Shown: piece after piece, positions 8,811 through 20,291 of the stretch | How positions within the stretch are numbered: position 1 is the first letter of the stretch | How the letters are laid out: the number at the start of each line of letters is the position of its first letter | NCBI RefSeq assembly: GCF_004363245.1 | Contig: NZ_SNYV01000014.1 | Span: 372,001-436,000, forward strand | Direction of reading: 5' to 3' | Length of the DNA: 64,000 bases | From: Sphingobacterium yanglingense | Lineage (GTDB): Bacteria > Bacteroidota > Bacteroidia > Sphingobacteriales > Sphingobacteriaceae | Notes under the pieces: generated by a model | The model's input: only the letters and a program-made list of their open reading frames with translations | Told to the model about the DNA's origin: nothing | Databases searched by the model: none | Program-made: the position numbers and the translations under genes

Positions 8811-9530
8811 ATGAAATTAGATTTAATGGTCATGACTGTTCATCCGGACGATGCCGAATTAGGGGCCGGAGGTACAATAGCGAAATATGTTGCAGAAGGA
8901 AAAACTGTAGGTATTATTGATTTGACACGAGGAGAGTTAGGAACAAGAGGAACAGCAGAGACCAGGGCGGCAGAAGCCTTAGAGGCTGCTCGTGTATTGG
9001 GAGTGGCAGTCCGTGAAAATCTAGGTCTTCGGGATGGTTTCTTTGCCAATGAAGAGGATAGTCAACGCATTATCATCAAAGCTATCCGTAAATACAGACC
9101 TGAGATTGTAATTACCAATGCCCTCGACGATCGTCACCCTGATCACGGTAGAGCGAGCAAGCTTGTTAATGATGCGTTATTTCTTTCAGGACTTAGACGT
9201 ATTGAGACAGAGGACGATGGTCAAGATCAGGAGGCTTTCCGACCTAGGTTACAACTGCAGTTGATACAGGATAAGTACATTCAACCTGATGTTGTCTTAG
9301 ATATTAGTGACTATTGGAGTCTAAAAGAAGAGTCTATTTTGGCTTATAAAACACAATTTAACTCCCTAACGGAAGATGATGGTCCACAGACTTATATTTC
9401 TAGTCCTGACTTTATGGAATATACGAAAGGGAGAGCCAAAGAGTTTGGACGCAATATACAAGTTGCCTATGCCGAAGGTTTTACTTCCAGAAAGTTATTA
9501 GGGGTACGTGATATTTTTGAATTAATTTAA
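8811..9530 (+). CDS. bshB1: Bacillithiol biosynthesis deacetylase BshB1
   Basis: Zinc hydrolase of the LmbE/PIG-L family (239 residues) that removes acetyl from N-acetylglucosaminyl malate, the second step of bacillithiol synthesis. Visible motifs are HPDDAELGAGG at 11-21 (zinc ligands His11 and Asp14), TRGELGTRG at 39-47 and DDRHPDHGRAS with His109 and His112. The C-terminal stretch YAEGFTSRKLLGVRDIF is typical of BshB1 rather than of other LmbE proteins. The other bsh genes are not in the window. A 202-bp gap upstream shows no other gene. Confidence 0.93.
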   Translation: MKLDLMVMTVHPDDAELGAGGTIAKYVAEGKTVGIIDLTRGELGTRGTAETRAAEALEAARVLGVAVRENLGLRDGFFANEEDSQRIIIKAIRKYRPEIVITNALDDRHPDHGRASKLVNDALFLSGLRRIETEDDGQDQEAFRPRLQLQLIQDKYIQPDVVLDISDYWSLKEESILAYKTQFNSLTEDDGPQTYISSPDFMEYTKGRAKEFGRNIQVAYAEGFTSRKLLGVRDIFELI

Positions 9531-9544
9531 GATAGCGTCAGAGC

Positions 9545-10522
9545 TTATTTTTTAAAATAAGCTCTGATGCTTTCCTCGTCGATTTTTATCTGTTGCTGCA
9601 TCTCCTCCAATGAATCAAAACGCTCATCGTGACGTATAAAATGCATGAATTTGACTCGTATCGTTTTTGTGTAGAGATTGTCTTTAAAATCCAATAGATT
9701 AACTTCTATTTTCCGATTCATGCCGTCTACTGTGGGTCTTGTTCCGATATAACACATACCCTGTGCAGTCTTTTCTGGTTGTGGGACGTTATAATACCCC
9801 GATTCAACGGAATTTACTTTTGGATAGACTTCTACCTCTACTGCATATATTCCATAAGCTGGAATAAGCTTGTGGGCTTCATGGACATGGATATTAGCTG
9901 TTGGAAAGCCAATTTGTCTTCCAATCTGGTCTCCCCGAATCACCGTGCCTGTTAGCTCAAAAGGATAGCCTAGATATTTGTTTGCTGTGGCAATGTCTCC
10001 TTTAATCAGTGACTCCCGAATACGGGTAGAAGAAACTGCTACATCATCAATATCTTGCTTGGGGATTTCTTGAACCTGAAAATCAAAAATTGTCGAAAAG
10101 TGAATCAAATCTTTAATTGACCCCTTTCTGTCCTTGCCAAAGTGGTGGTCATATCCTAAGATAATAGATTTGGTGCCTAGTTTATTGACCAAAACATTAC
10201 GGATATATTCTTCGGCGCTTTGGTTGGAAAAATCCCTGGTAAATGGAGTGATAATCAAATGATCGATCCCCGCAAGCGCTAGTTGATGTGTTTTTTCTTC
10301 GATATCATTAATCAGTCGAAGTCCTTCATCATCCGGGTTTATAATAAGCCTTGGATGCGGAAAGAATGTTAACAATACCGACTCTCCTCCAAGCTCTTTG
10401 GCGCAGTTAACCAGTTTCTTTAATATTTTTTGATGACCTATGTGCACACCATCAAAAGTGCCAATAGTGACTATTGCATTTTCAAGTGGAGCGAAATCGT
10501 CTAGGTTTCTATAAATTTTCAT
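9545..10522 (-). CDS. ribF: Bifunctional riboflavin kinase / FAD synthetase
   Basis: Phosphorylates riboflavin to FMN and adenylates FMN to FAD. The N-terminal nucleotidyltransferase domain has TIGTFDGVHIGHQ (about 19-31) and the later SSTRIRESLIKGD. The C-terminal riboflavin kinase domain has GTVIRGDQIGRQIGFPTANI and the MCYIGTRPTVDG stretch. Length 325 is slightly above the family norm. It is the last gene of the run ftsX, DUF3098, uppP, truB, ribF, starting 6 bp after truB. Confidence 0.95.
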   Translation of the reverse strand: MKIYRNLDDFAPLENAIVTIGTFDGVHIGHQKILKKLVNCAKELGGESVLLTFFPHPRLIINPDDEGLRLINDIEEKTHQLALAGIDHLIITPFTRDFSNQSAEEYIRNVLVNKLGTKSIILGYDHHFGKDRKGSIKDLIHFSTIFDFQVQEIPKQDIDDVAVSSTRIRESLIKGDIATANKYLGYPFELTGTVIRGDQIGRQIGFPTANIHVHEAHKLIPAYGIYAVEVEVYPKVNSVESGYYNVPQPEKTAQGMCYIGTRPTVDGMNRKIEVNLLDFKDNLYTKTIRVKFMHFIRHDERFDSLEEMQQQIKIDEESIRAYFKK

Positions 10523-10528
10523 TAGAAA

Positions 10529-11260
10529 TTATAAATCTTTTTTTTCTTCCATTAGAACCTTTTGAGCTCGAATGGCTTGTATTAAATCTTCTAAATTCCA
10601 CGCGTTATCCACGTGAAGCTCACCACTCATGGTGCGTCGTAAAGAAGAAAGGTGCGCTCCATTATTTAGTTTCTTTCCAAAGTCATGGGCAATAGATCTG
10701 ATATAAGTACCTTTTGCACATTTTATACGGAAATGTATGAGCGGAAGCTCTATTTTTTCAATATCAAAATCATGTATAAAGACTGTCCTGGCTTTTAGTT
10801 CTACTTCTTCTCCACGTCTAGCCTTTTCATAGACTCTTTCTCCATTTATCTTGAGGGCAGAGTGGGCCGGTGGAAATTGGCTGATTTCTCCCAAAAAAGA
10901 TTGTGCAGTCTCTCTTATCATTTCATCCGAGATATTTGAAATATCAAAAGTCTGGTCTATCTCGGTTTCTAAATCAAAGGAGGGGGTTGTTGCCCCTAGA
11001 GTAATAGTGCCAGTGTATTCTTTGTCTTCAGCCTGGAAAAGATCTATTTTTTTTGTCAGCTTTCCAGTACAAACAATTAAAAGCCCCGTAGCCAAAGGAT
11101 CCAAGGTTCCTGCATGTCCGACTTTGAGTTTAAGGGGTTTCATTGTATTTCTCAATTTGCCCACAACATCAAAGCTAGTCCATGTAATTGGTTTATCTAC
11201 CAATAGTACTTCGCCTTCAGCGAATGAAAATTGTCTGTTAAGGTCCTGCACGTCTTTCAT
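10529..11260 (-). CDS. truB: tRNA pseudouridine-55 synthase
   Basis: Converts U55 of the T-loop of tRNAs to pseudouridine. The protein is 243 residues, with GHAGTLDPLATGLLIV carrying the catalytic Asp54, the FPPAHSALKINGERVYEKARRGEEV segment, and the KCAKGTYIRSIAHDFG motif near the end. It lacks the extra C-terminal PUA domain seen in longer homologues, which is common in this phylum. Its start codon overlaps the uppP stop by 1 nt, indicating translational coupling. Confidence 0.95.
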   Translation of the reverse strand: MKDVQDLNRQFSFAEGEVLLVDKPITWTSFDVVGKLRNTMKPLKLKVGHAGTLDPLATGLLIVCTGKLTKKIDLFQAEDKEYTGTITLGATTPSFDLETEIDQTFDISNISDEMIRETAQSFLGEISQFPPAHSALKINGERVYEKARRGEEVELKARTVFIHDFDIEKIELPLIHFRIKCAKGTYIRSIAHDFGKKLNNGAHLSSLRRTMSGELHVDNAWNLEDLIQAIRAQKVLMEEKKDL

Positions 11261-12054
11261 TAAATAATCTGTAAACTATGACCACTCAGCAACATTGCAA
11301 TGATAACGCCCCCTACAATAATCCTGTACCATCCAAATGCTTTAAAGCCATATTTTGTTAAGATATCAATGAAGGTTTTGATAGCGATAATCGCTACAAT
11401 GAAGCCTACTATATTGCCTATAACTAATAAGTTGATTTCTTCTCCAGAAAAAGAATGTCCTTCTTTAAAGAACTTTAGTAGTTTTATAAGAGATGCACCT
11501 AGCATCATAGGAATAGCCAAAAAGAAAGAGAACTCAGCGGCGGCTTTTCTAGTTAAGTTCTGTGTCATCCCACCAACAATAGTACTTGCTGAACGCGATG
11601 TGCCAGGTATCAGTGCTAGACATTGGTAACAGCCAATAATAAATGCCTGTTTAAAACTAATCTTGTCGGAGTCTTCTACTGTAGGTTTGTTGAACCAACG
11701 ATCCACAAATAATAGGATTACACCACCTACCACGAGCATTATAGCAACCATAAGTGGGCTTTCCAATAAAGAGTCTATAAAGTCGTTAAGTAGAATACCA
11801 AGTATAGAAGCCGGTATTGCCGCTACAACCAATTTGTAATAAAAATCCAAAGACTTGAAGAATCGCTTCCAGTAAAGTACCAGTACAGAGAGTATCGTGC
11901 CGAGTTGTATTACAATAGTAAATAATTTGACAAATGGGGAGGGTTCCATGCCCATTAGGGCCGATCCAATAATCATGTGGCCTGTAGATGAGACCGGAAG
12001 GAATTCGGTAAGACCTTCAATAATGGCTAAAATAATAGCCTCAAAATAACTCAT
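11260..12054 (-). CDS. uppP: Undecaprenyl-diphosphatase
   Basis: Integral membrane phosphatase (264 residues) that recycles undecaprenyl diphosphate to the monophosphate lipid carrier for peptidoglycan and glycan export; overexpression in other bacteria gives bacitracin resistance. Both signature motifs are present: EGLTEFLPVSSTGH (13-26) and PGTSRSASTIVGG. About seven to eight hydrophobic segments are visible. It lies between DUF3098 (5 bp) and truB (1-nt overlap). Confidence 0.95.
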   Translation of the reverse strand: MSYFEAIILAIIEGLTEFLPVSSTGHMIIGSALMGMEPSPFVKLFTIVIQLGTILSVLVLYWKRFFKSLDFYYKLVVAAIPASILGILLNDFIDSLLESPLMVAIMLVVGGVILLFVDRWFNKPTVEDSDKISFKQAFIIGCYQCLALIPGTSRSASTIVGGMTQNLTRKAAAEFSFFLAIPMMLGASLIKLLKFFKEGHSFSGEEINLLVIGNIVGFIVAIIAIKTFIDILTKYGFKAFGWYRIIVGGVIIAMLLSGHSLQII

Positions 12055-12059
12055 GTTCT

Positions 12060-12302
12060 TTAGATGTTTTTATTTTTTGGCTTATATAAGATTGCGATAA
12101 AGCCAACTGCAAAACCTAGAATAACAACTAGAGGAGCTAGCGTTATTTTAGCGAAACTATAGATGTCTTCAGTACCCATCATCAAAAAAAAGCCGATAGC
12201 TACAATAACGATACTAATGATGAAAAGCTGATAGTTTACTTTTTGAAATACAAACATGTTTGATTTCTTTTCATTGCTCATCAGAGGATTTTTTTGTGAC
12301 AT
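12060..12302 (-). CDS. DUF3098 small membrane protein
   Basis: Eighty-residue protein with two predicted transmembrane helices (about 26-44 and 52-72) and a lysine-rich tail (YKPKNKN). Size, the FQKVNYQLFIISIVIVAIGFFLMMG helix and the position between ftsX and uppP match DUF3098, a Bacteroidota family of unknown function that recurs in this gene order. The association suggests an envelope or division role, which is inference from context only. Confidence 0.85.
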   Translation of the reverse strand: MSQKNPLMSNEKKSNMFVFQKVNYQLFIISIVIVAIGFFLMMGTEDIYSFAKITLAPLVVILGFAVGFIAILYKPKNKNI

Positions 12303-12360
12303 TATCTTTTAGTTATTATAGTTGAATGATGACTTGAAAAACTTCTTTATGATATGAATA

Positions 12361-13239
12361 CTATTGATAAAGGCTATGTGATTTAGCTTTGAGATATTTT
12401 GTTACTGCAAAGTAAGTGCTAAGGCCAGATATCAATATACCCAATATAACGACGATCAAGAATATTGCTCCAAATTCGTACCAGTTACGAAGAAAAATTA
12501 GTTCAGGTACTTGCTTTTGAGCAAATTGTAAAGTGAAGATTAATAGTAGTATAGAGATTAAAGAGCCTATAAGTCCATGCACTATACCATACAAAATATA
12601 AGGCTTACGGATGAAGTTCTTTGTTGCCCCGATCAGCTGCATACTCTTTATTAAAAAGCGTTGTGAGTAGATCGCCAGTCGAATGGTATTATTGATTAAT
12701 GCTACAGCAATCACTAATAATATCACAGTGAAAGCCAATACAACCATCGATATGATACGAATATTCTTATTCACCATATCAATCAACGATTCTTGATAAA
12801 CAACTTCTTTAACACGGCTGTTTTTCGTTAGTTTTTGTATAAATGGTTGTATGCTGTCCGAATTAGCATATTGTTCCTTTAAATAAACATCGATAGAAGG
12901 CAATAATGGGTTGTGCCCTAGATAGGCAACAAAATCTTCTCCTAGATCTTCTTTAAGACTTTTTGCAGCGAGTTCTTTACTGACATATTCTGTGCGTAAT
13001 ACATAGTCGTCTTTTTCAATATCTTTCTGTAAAGACAGTACATCCCCTTCATTTACATTATCATTGACAATAATATTTAAGACGATGTTCTCTTTTACAT
13101 ATTTTGATAGATTTTTAGCATGAACTAGTATTAAACCTAATAGTCCCGTCATTAATAATACGAGAGCAATACTAATAACCGTAGAAATATATACAGATTT
13201 AGTTTTTTTACGAGGTGAACCTTGTTCTAATGCTGACAT
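12361..13239 (-). CDS. ftsX: Cell division protein FtsX
   Basis: Membrane subunit of the FtsEX ABC-type complex that couples division to peptidoglycan hydrolase activation. The 292-residue protein has a cytosolic N-terminus, TM1 at about 22-42, a periplasmic domain (about 45-165) and three C-terminal TM helices of the FtsX/MacB fold (NNTIRLAIYSQRFLIKSMQLIGATKNFIRKPY between helices). ftsE is not adjacent. It is the first gene of the minus-strand run, with a candidate promoter box at 13261-13268. Confidence 0.9.
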   Translation of the reverse strand: MSALEQGSPRKKTKSVYISTVISIALVLLMTGLLGLILVHAKNLSKYVKENIVLNIIVNDNVNEGDVLSLQKDIEKDDYVLRTEYVSKELAAKSLKEDLGEDFVAYLGHNPLLPSIDVYLKEQYANSDSIQPFIQKLTKNSRVKEVVYQESLIDMVNKNIRIISMVVLAFTVILLVIAVALINNTIRLAIYSQRFLIKSMQLIGATKNFIRKPYILYGIVHGLIGSLISILLLIFTLQFAQKQVPELIFLRNWYEFGAIFLIVVILGILISGLSTYFAVTKYLKAKSHSLYQ

Positions 13240-13260
13240 AAACCGTTTTTTAATTTGATG

Positions 13261-13268
13261 CGAAAGTA
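13261..13268 (-). promoter_or_regulatory. Candidate -7 box for ftsX
   Basis: Minus-strand TACTTTCG, 22 bp from the ftsX start codon. It fits the TAnnTTCG variant also seen before leuS and pfkA in this window. No -33 TTG is evident. Confidence 0.35.
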
Positions 13269-13440
13269 AAGAATTAAGATGATTTTAGGAACTATTAATA
13301 TAATAAGCTCTTTAATCTAGCTATATTTAACATTTTTTATCGTCTTTCCTTACTGACTGAAACCAGTGAATAATGCAACTAATATCTGAAATTATTACGT
13401 ACAATAAAAAACTTTTGTATTAAAAATGAGTTAAAATCGC

Positions 13441-13448
13441 TATTTTCG
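13441..13448 (+). promoter_or_regulatory. Candidate -7 box for leuS
   Basis: TATTTTCG lies 31 bp before the leuS ATG and is followed by GCAAC, as at the tRNA promoters. The nearest TTG (13415-13417) is 23 bp upstream, longer than the 19 bp seen at the tRNA genes. Confidence 0.4.
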
Positions 13449-13479
13449 CAACTCTTGTAAAATTCTTTTTTATACAAAA

Positions 13480-16263
13480 ATGGAGTATAATCATAAATCA
13501 ATAGAAAAGAAGTGGCAAGCCTTCTGGGCGGACAATGCTACCTTCAAAACGTCTGAGTCTACGGAAAAGCCGAAGTATTATGTGTTGGATATGTTTCCTT
13601 ACCCTTCTGGTGCAGGTCTCCATGTGGGACATCCGCTAGGGTATATCGCTTCGGATATCTTTTCACGATTTAAGCGTGCTAAAGGTTTCAACGTGTTGCA
13701 CCCTATGGGGTACGATTCGTTTGGTCTGCCTGCTGAGCAGTATGCTATACAGACAGGGCAACATCCATCCATTACGACCGAGGCAAATATTAATCGGTAT
13801 CGGGAGCAGATGGATAATATCGGATTCTCTTATGATTGGTCGCGCGAGATTCGTACGTCAGAACCAGATTACTACAAATGGACGCAATGGATTTTTATGC
13901 AAGCATTCGATGCTTGGTATGACAAAAAGGAAAATCGTGCTGTAGCTATTGAACAATTGGCTGCTCATTTTGAAAAAGCAGGTTCGCAAGGTATCGAAGC
14001 GGAATGCGATGAGGATATATTGATTTTTACGGCTGAAGAATGGAAGACATTTTCTGTCGAAGAACAGCAAAGAGAGTTACTGAAGTATAGGTTAGCTTAT
14101 CTAAAAGAAAGCACAGTAAACTGGTGTGCTGCATTAGGAACAGTACTGGCAAATGATGAGGTGATCAATGGCGTTTCTGAGCGAGGCGGGTTTCCCGTGG
14201 AGCAGAAGAAAATGATGCAATGGTCAATGCGAATCACTGCTTATGCAGATCGATTGCTTCAAGGACTGGATACCATCGATTGGCCTGAGCCACTGATCGA
14301 GATGCAGCGTAATTGGATTGGTAAATCTACAGGAGCGCTTGTTAAGTTTCCTATTCCCCAACTTGATTCGGTTATCGAGGTATTTACAACTCGAGTGGAT
14401 ACTATATTCGGCGTTAGTTTTGTTGTGTTGGCACCAGAGCATGAATTGGTCTCTTCACTGACGACGGATGCTTGCCGTGACCAAGTGGAAAGCTATATTG
14501 AGAAGACGGCTAAGAAATCAGAGTTAGATCGTATGGCAGACACAAAGACGGTGTCCGGAGCGTTTACGGGGTCATATGCCAAACATCCGATTACAGGTGA
14601 GGATGTGCAGATTTGGATAGCGGATTATGTTTTGGCAGGATATGGAACAGGAGCAGTTATGGCAGTTCCTTCTGGCGATCAACGCGATTATGTATTCGCA
14701 AAGCATTTTGGCCTTCCTATAGTTGCGATATCTGATACTCAAGAGATAGAAGAGGCTGCAGATCCTAATAAGGATGGCCGCTACATTAATTCTGGTTTTA
14801 TCAATGGTATGACTTATAATGAAGCTACTGAAGCACTCATTGCTAAGCTATCTGAACTGGGATTAGGAAAAGCAAAAGTGAATTTCCGGATGCGTGATGC
14901 AATTTTCGGGCGTCAACGTTATTGGGGAGAACCAGTCCCCGTATTTTTTAAAGATGGATTACCTTACCTTATTAAGGAAGATGAGTTGCCATTGCTACTT
15001 CCAGAAGTTGATAAATATTTACCTACAGAGTCAGGCGAACCTCCGCTGGGACGTGCTCAGGGATGGAAGTATCAAGATAAATATGAATACGAATTAAGTA
15101 CTATGCCAGGTTGGGCCGGTTCTTCATGGTATTGGTTCCGTTATATGGATCCGCAGAATAGAGAAGATTTTGCTTCCAAAAAGGCTATAGATTATTGGAA
15201 ATCTGTTGATTTGTATATTGGTGGCTCCGAACATGCTACTGGACATTTGCTTTACTCGCGATTTTGGAATAAAATATTGAAGGATCTTGGTTACCACAAC
15301 GAAGAGGAACCTTTTAAGAAGTTGATCAATCAAGGTATGATCCAAGGGCGTTCTAGTTTTGTGTATCGTATATTGGATGATGAAGGAAAAGGTACTAATA
15401 CTTTTGTCTCTTTAGGGTTGAAAGGTAAATACAATACTATCCCTTTGCATGTAGATGTAAACATCGTGCATCATGATGTCCTCAATACAGATAAATTTAA
15501 AGCTTCACGTCCTGATTACCAAAATGCCGAGTTTATATTGGAGGACGGTAAATACATTTGTGGAACTGAGGTTGAGAAAATGTCCAAGTCTAAGTTTAAT
15601 GTAGTCAATCCAGATGATATAATAGCTCAGTTTGGTGCAGATACATTACGTCTTTATGAGATGTTTTTGGGGCCACTAGAGCAGGCTAAGCCATGGAATA
15701 CAAACGGAATCGAAGGGGTCTATAAGTTTTTGAGAAAAGTGTGGCGTCTCTTTCATGATGGAGATGGTAATCTTAGTATTTCGGACGAAACACCTACAAA
15801 GGCAGAGTACAAAGCATTACACAGGATTATCAAAAAAGTTGAAGAAGACATTGAACGCTTTTCTTTTAATACCTCTGTATCGGCATTCATGATTTGTGTC
15901 AATGAGCTTACTGATCTTAAGTGCAATAAAAGAGCTATTCTTCAAGATTTAATTATTGTGTTGTCATCTTATGCTCCACATATTGCTGAAGAGCTATGGT
16001 TATTGTTAGGCAACTCAGCAGGTACGATTTCTTTTGCAGATTATCCTGTATTTAAGCCGGAGTATCTGGTCGAATCGGAATTTGCTTATCCTGTATCTAT
16101 CAACGGTAAGATGAAGATGAATTTATCCCTAGCTTTGGATTTGGATCAAAAAGCAGTACAAGATATCGTATTGTCTAATGTTGATGTACAACGTTTTATG
16201 GATGGAAAGGCATTGAAGAAGTTGATTTTCGTAAAAGGTAAGATTATTAATATCGTTGTATAA
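13480..16263 (+). CDS. leuS: Leucyl-tRNA synthetase
   Basis: Class I synthetase charging tRNA-Leu, 927 residues. The HIGH-type motif is HVGHPLGY in the first 60 residues, after FPYPSGAGL. The CP1 editing domain shows [18 protein letters not shown] and [21 protein letters not shown] lies near residue 700 ([10 protein letters not shown]). The enzyme is longer than the E. coli one, with extra residues at about 145-195 between the first Rossmann half and the tRNA-contact region, a known feature of Bacteroidota LeuS. Monocistronic or followed only by a 41-codon reading frame; a strong terminator is at 16285-16319. Confidence 0.97.
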   Translation: MEYNHKSIEKKWQAFWADNATFKTSESTEKPKYYVLDMFPYPSGAGLHVGHPLGYIASDIFSRFKRAKGFNVLHPMGYDSFGLPAEQYAIQTGQHPSITTEANINRYREQMDNIGFSYDWSREIRTSEPDYYKWTQWIFMQAFDAWYDKKENRAVAIEQLAAHFEKAGSQGIEAECDEDILIFTAEEWKTFSVEEQQRELLKYRLAYLKESTVNWCAALGTVLANDEVINGVSERGGFPVEQKKMMQWSMRITAYADRLLQGLDTIDWPEPLIEMQRNWIGKSTGALVKFPIPQLDSVIEVFTTRVDTIFGVSFVVLAPEHELVSSLTTDACRDQVESYIEKTAKKSELDRMADTKTVSGAFTGSYAKHPITGEDVQIWIADYVLAGYGTGAVMAVPSGDQRDYVFAKHFGLPIVAISDTQEIEEAADPNKDGRYINSGFINGMTYNEATEALIAKLSELGLGKAKVNFRMRDAIFGRQRYWGEPVPVFFKDGLPYLIKEDELPLLLPEVDKYLPTESGEPPLGRAQGWKYQDKYEYELSTMPGWAGSSWYWFRYMDPQNREDFASKKAIDYWKSVDLYIGGSEHATGHLLYSRFWNKILKDLGYHNEEEPFKKLINQGMIQGRSSFVYRILDDEGKGTNTFVSLGLKGKYNTIPLHVDVNIVHHDVLNTDKFKASRPDYQNAEFILEDGKYICGTEVEKMSKSKFNVVNPDDIIAQFGADTLRLYEMFLGPLEQAKPWNTNGIEGVYKFLRKVWRLFHDGDGNLSISDETPTKAEYKALHRIIKKVEEDIERFSFNTSVSAFMICVNELTDLKCNKRAILQDLIIVLSSYAPHIAEELWLLLGNSAGTISFADYPVFKPEYLVESEFAYPVSINGKMKMNLSLALDLDQKAVQDIVLSNVDVQRFMDGKALKKLIFVKGKIINIVV

Positions 16264-16284
16264 AATAGATTATATTGTATATGC

Positions 16285-16319
16285 AAATGGGGGCAATTTA
16301 AAAAGTTGCCCCCATTTTT
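16285..16319 (+). terminator. Intrinsic terminator of leuS
   Basis: Stem AATGGGGGCAA/TT paired with AGTTGCCCCCATT around an A-rich loop, followed by TTTTT. It is 22 bp past the leuS stop codon. Confidence 0.85.
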
Positions 16320-16431
16320 GTAAGTATTATATATCGTATGTATGTCATTTTGTACGACTTGGACTGTCATTCGTTTTATTTGGCTCGCTTGTTGATAGTT
16401 ATTTAAGTGAAAACAAAACGAAAGGAAAAAT

Positions 16432-16557
16432 ATGATTAAAAAAAAGAAAGACAAAACAAACACATTACAGCGAAATCCTCTTGCTTTTTATATGACCAAT
16501 TGGGGATTTATAGAACGGCCTGTTAAACAAGAAGCCGAACGCTCAGAAAAACGTTAA
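16432..16557 (+). CDS. Possible 41-residue small basic protein
   Basis: ATG-initiated 41-codon frame with an AAAGGAAAAA purine stretch 3-12 bp upstream that could act as a ribosome binding site. The product is highly charged: a KKKKDK N-terminus, a central NPLAFYMTNWGFIERP stretch, and an E/K/R-rich tail. It lies between two terminator-type hairpins (16285-16319 and 16593-16621), the arrangement expected of a small independent gene. I recognise no family, and a chance frame is possible. The terminator directly after it is the strongest support. Confidence 0.45.
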   Translation: MIKKKKDKTNTLQRNPLAFYMTNWGFIERPVKQEAERSEKR

Positions 16558-16592
16558 TAGCTGAGTCTAATTTTAAGAATCAAAGTTAAATG

Positions 16593-16621
16593 TAATGCTT
16601 TCCATACGAAGCATTTTTTTT
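16593..16621 (+). terminator. Terminator after the 41-codon frame
   Basis: AATGCTT stem paired with AAGCATT around a short loop, followed by seven or more T. It is 36 bp past the stop of the short frame. Confidence 0.7.
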
Positions 16622-16636
16622 GTGCCCTAAAGTCAC

Positions 16637-16670
16637 AAAAAAAGGCCTGATTTTTATCAGACCTTCTTTT
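16637..16670 (-). terminator. Terminator of the DUF5606 gene
   Basis: AAGG(C)CTGAT paired with ATCAGACCTT, preceded on the plus strand by a run of A that becomes the T-run on the minus strand. It sits just past the DUF5606 stop codon (16673). Confidence 0.65.
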
Positions 16671-16672
16671 AG

Positions 16673-17077
16673 TTATTGAAGAGGAGCAGGTGCTTCTTCT
16701 TCGAATAAAGGAAATTCCTTTAGGATATTGTACCAGCTGATTATCTTTTTGATATCAGATGTATAAACCCGGGATTCATCATGGCCAGGAGCTACATTTC
16801 TAAAGAAGTCTCTTAATGTATCTCCATTTGATTTCGTATCCGGAACGCTTATTTCTTCAGATTTTATTTTTTCAAGAATATCCAACAAGCGGATTTCTTC
16901 CTCTTCGCCATAGATAGTGATATCTTCCAGAGTAGCCATTTTTGTTGTGTTCAAGTTAACAACAGACTTAATCTTTGCGCTATCTAAAGATTCTAAGATA
17001 AACCCACCTTTATTTTGTCCAATAAGTTTAAACAAGCCTGGTTTACCTGTTACTGACACTAAAGCTCTTAAATTCAT
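16673..17077 (-). CDS. DUF5606 family protein
   Basis: Cytosolic protein of 134 residues starting MNLRALVSVTGKPGLFKLIGQNKGGFILESLD, the conserved opening of DUF5606, with a second conserved region DTLRDFFRNVAPGHDESRVYTSDIKKIISWYNIL. The family is restricted to Bacteroidota and has no assigned function. The C-terminus is acidic and proline-rich (FEEEAPAPLQ). It follows the cyclophilin gene with a 19-bp gap, so the two probably share a transcript. Confidence 0.85.
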   Translation of the reverse strand: MNLRALVSVTGKPGLFKLIGQNKGGFILESLDSAKIKSVVNLNTTKMATLEDITIYGEEEEIRLLDILEKIKSEEISVPDTKSNGDTLRDFFRNVAPGHDESRVYTSDIKKIISWYNILKEFPLFEEEAPAPLQ

Positions 17078-17096
17078 GTTATTGCTTTGTTGTTTA

Positions 17097-17555
17097 CTAG
17101 TCTTCTATTACTTCGATTGATAAAATACGATCTCCTTGACGTATATCATCTACGATGTCTACGTTTTCGATCACTTTGCCAAAGCAAGTGTGATTACGAT
17201 CTAGATGTGCCGTATTGTTGCGACTATGGCAAATGAAAAATTGAGAGCCCCCTGTATTACGTCCGGCATGTGCCATTGATAAGACCCCACGGTCGTGGTA
17301 TTGATTTTCTCCGGTTAATTCACAATCTATTTTATAGCCTGGGCCTCCTGTGCCTGCAACTCCGGTAGCACCTTCTTTTGAGTTAGGACATCCTCCCTGA
17401 ATAACAAAATCAGGTATTACACGGTGGAATGCGAGTCCATCATAGTAACCCGATTTTGCGAGTTTGATGAAATTTGCAACGGTATTTGGAGCGTCTGCTG
17501 TATAAAACTGTACAGTCATATCGCCTTTCTCTGTCTTGATAATTGCTTTACTCAT
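17097..17555 (-). CDS. Cyclophilin-type peptidylprolyl isomerase
   Basis: Cytosolic prolyl cis-trans isomerase of 152 residues; no signal peptide from the chosen start. Core motifs are YDGLAFHRVIPDFVIQGG, with the active-site FHR..P.F..QGG pattern, then GVLSMAHAGRNTGGSQFFI and LDRNHTCFGKVIE. An upstream in-frame codon would add ten residues, but MSKAIIKTEKGDM is the usual start of this family, so ATG at 17553-17555 is used. Confidence 0.93.
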   Translation of the reverse strand: MSKAIIKTEKGDMTVQFYTADAPNTVANFIKLAKSGYYDGLAFHRVIPDFVIQGGCPNSKEGATGVAGTGGPGYKIDCELTGENQYHDRGVLSMAHAGRNTGGSQFFICHSRNNTAHLDRNHTCFGKVIENVDIVDDIRQGDRILSIEVIED

Positions 17556-17702
17556 TACTAAATAAATTTGTTTTTCGAGGTACAAATATAGGTTTTTTTT
17601 GGCTAAAGTACGTGGAGATCTATAGGCAAAACAAGTTTAAGTTTGCTAGTTTGTGGTTTTTTGCTAACTTTAAGTAAATCAATTATTTACTATCATCGTA
17701 TT

Positions 17703-18389
17703 ATGGATAAGCTTGTTGTTAGAGAATGGGCCGAGGCGGATCGTCCCAGAGAAAAATTATTGGAGCGCGGACGTAGGGCGCTTTCTGATGCAGAACTGTT
17801 GGCTATTCTTATCGGTTCTGGTTCACCAGGGGAAACTTCTGTAGAGCTTTGTAGACGTATTTTGAATGACTCGAAGAACAATCTTAGTCATTTATCCCGT
17901 AAAGACGTCTCTCAGTTATGTCAATATAAGGGGATTGGAGAAGCTAAAGCTATTTCTATTATCGCTGCATTGGAGTTGGGGCGGAGGAGAAAGGAGGAAG
18001 GAGAGCAGGATAATCCGGTATTGAATAGTAGCAGACGAGCTTATGATTATTTTAGGCCCTATCTGCAGGATCTGCCACACGAAGAATTTTGGGTTATTTA
18101 TTTAAATACCGCATGTAAAGTGGTGCACGAACAGCTAATCGGAAGCGGCGGGAATGATTTTACGCCGGTTGATGTACGTATTATCCTACGTCATGCTTTA
18201 CAGGCCAATTCTAATTCCATTATTTTGGTTCATAATCATCCTTCAGGAACTTTGTATCCGAGTAAAGCCGATAAGGAATTGACCAATAAAGTTAATGAAG
18301 CTGCACGAATTATGGATATCCGGGTGAATGATCATTTGATTTTTACAGATAGCAGCTATTATAGTTTTAGAGATGAGGGATTGTTATAA
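17703..18389 (+). CDS. radC: RadC family JAB/MPN-domain protein
   Basis: Protein of 228 residues with an N-terminal UPF0758 region (REKLLERGRRALSDAELLAILIGSG), a helix-hairpin-helix at about 73-90 (QYKGIGEAKAISI), and a C-terminal JAMM metalloprotease-like core, VHNHPSG with His177 and His179 plus Asp190. The historical link to DNA repair is disputed and no substrate is known. A further upstream start is possible, but MDKLVVREWAEADRPREKL is the conserved beginning. It is convergent with gapA, and both end at the hairpin at 18391-18420. Confidence 0.92.
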   Translation: MDKLVVREWAEADRPREKLLERGRRALSDAELLAILIGSGSPGETSVELCRRILNDSKNNLSHLSRKDVSQLCQYKGIGEAKAISIIAALELGRRRKEEGEQDNPVLNSSRRAYDYFRPYLQDLPHEEFWVIYLNTACKVVHEQLIGSGGNDFTPVDVRIILRHALQANSNSIILVHNHPSGTLYPSKADKELTNKVNEAARIMDIRVNDHLIFTDSSYYSFRDEGLL

Positions 18390-18390
18390 A

Positions 18391-18420
18391 AAAAAGAGAG
18401 AGGAAGCCCTCTCTCTTTTT
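18391..18420. terminator. Bidirectional terminator between radC and gapA
   Basis: AAAAAGAGAGAGG pairs perfectly with CCTCTCTCTTTTT around a 4-nt loop, with A and T runs on either side, so it can terminate both convergent genes. Confidence 0.85.
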
Positions 18421-18432
18421 AGTTTTAAAAAA

Positions 18433-20285
<1,853 letters not shown>

Positions 20286-20291
20286 GCTTTT

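Larger units (their letters stand above)
16264..16672. other. 409-bp stretch with terminators and one possible short gene
   Basis: Between leuS and the DUF5606 gene. It holds three hairpins with T-runs (16285-16319, 16593-16621, 16637-16670) and the 41-codon frame at 16432-16557. Nothing else was recognised. Confidence 0.8.
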
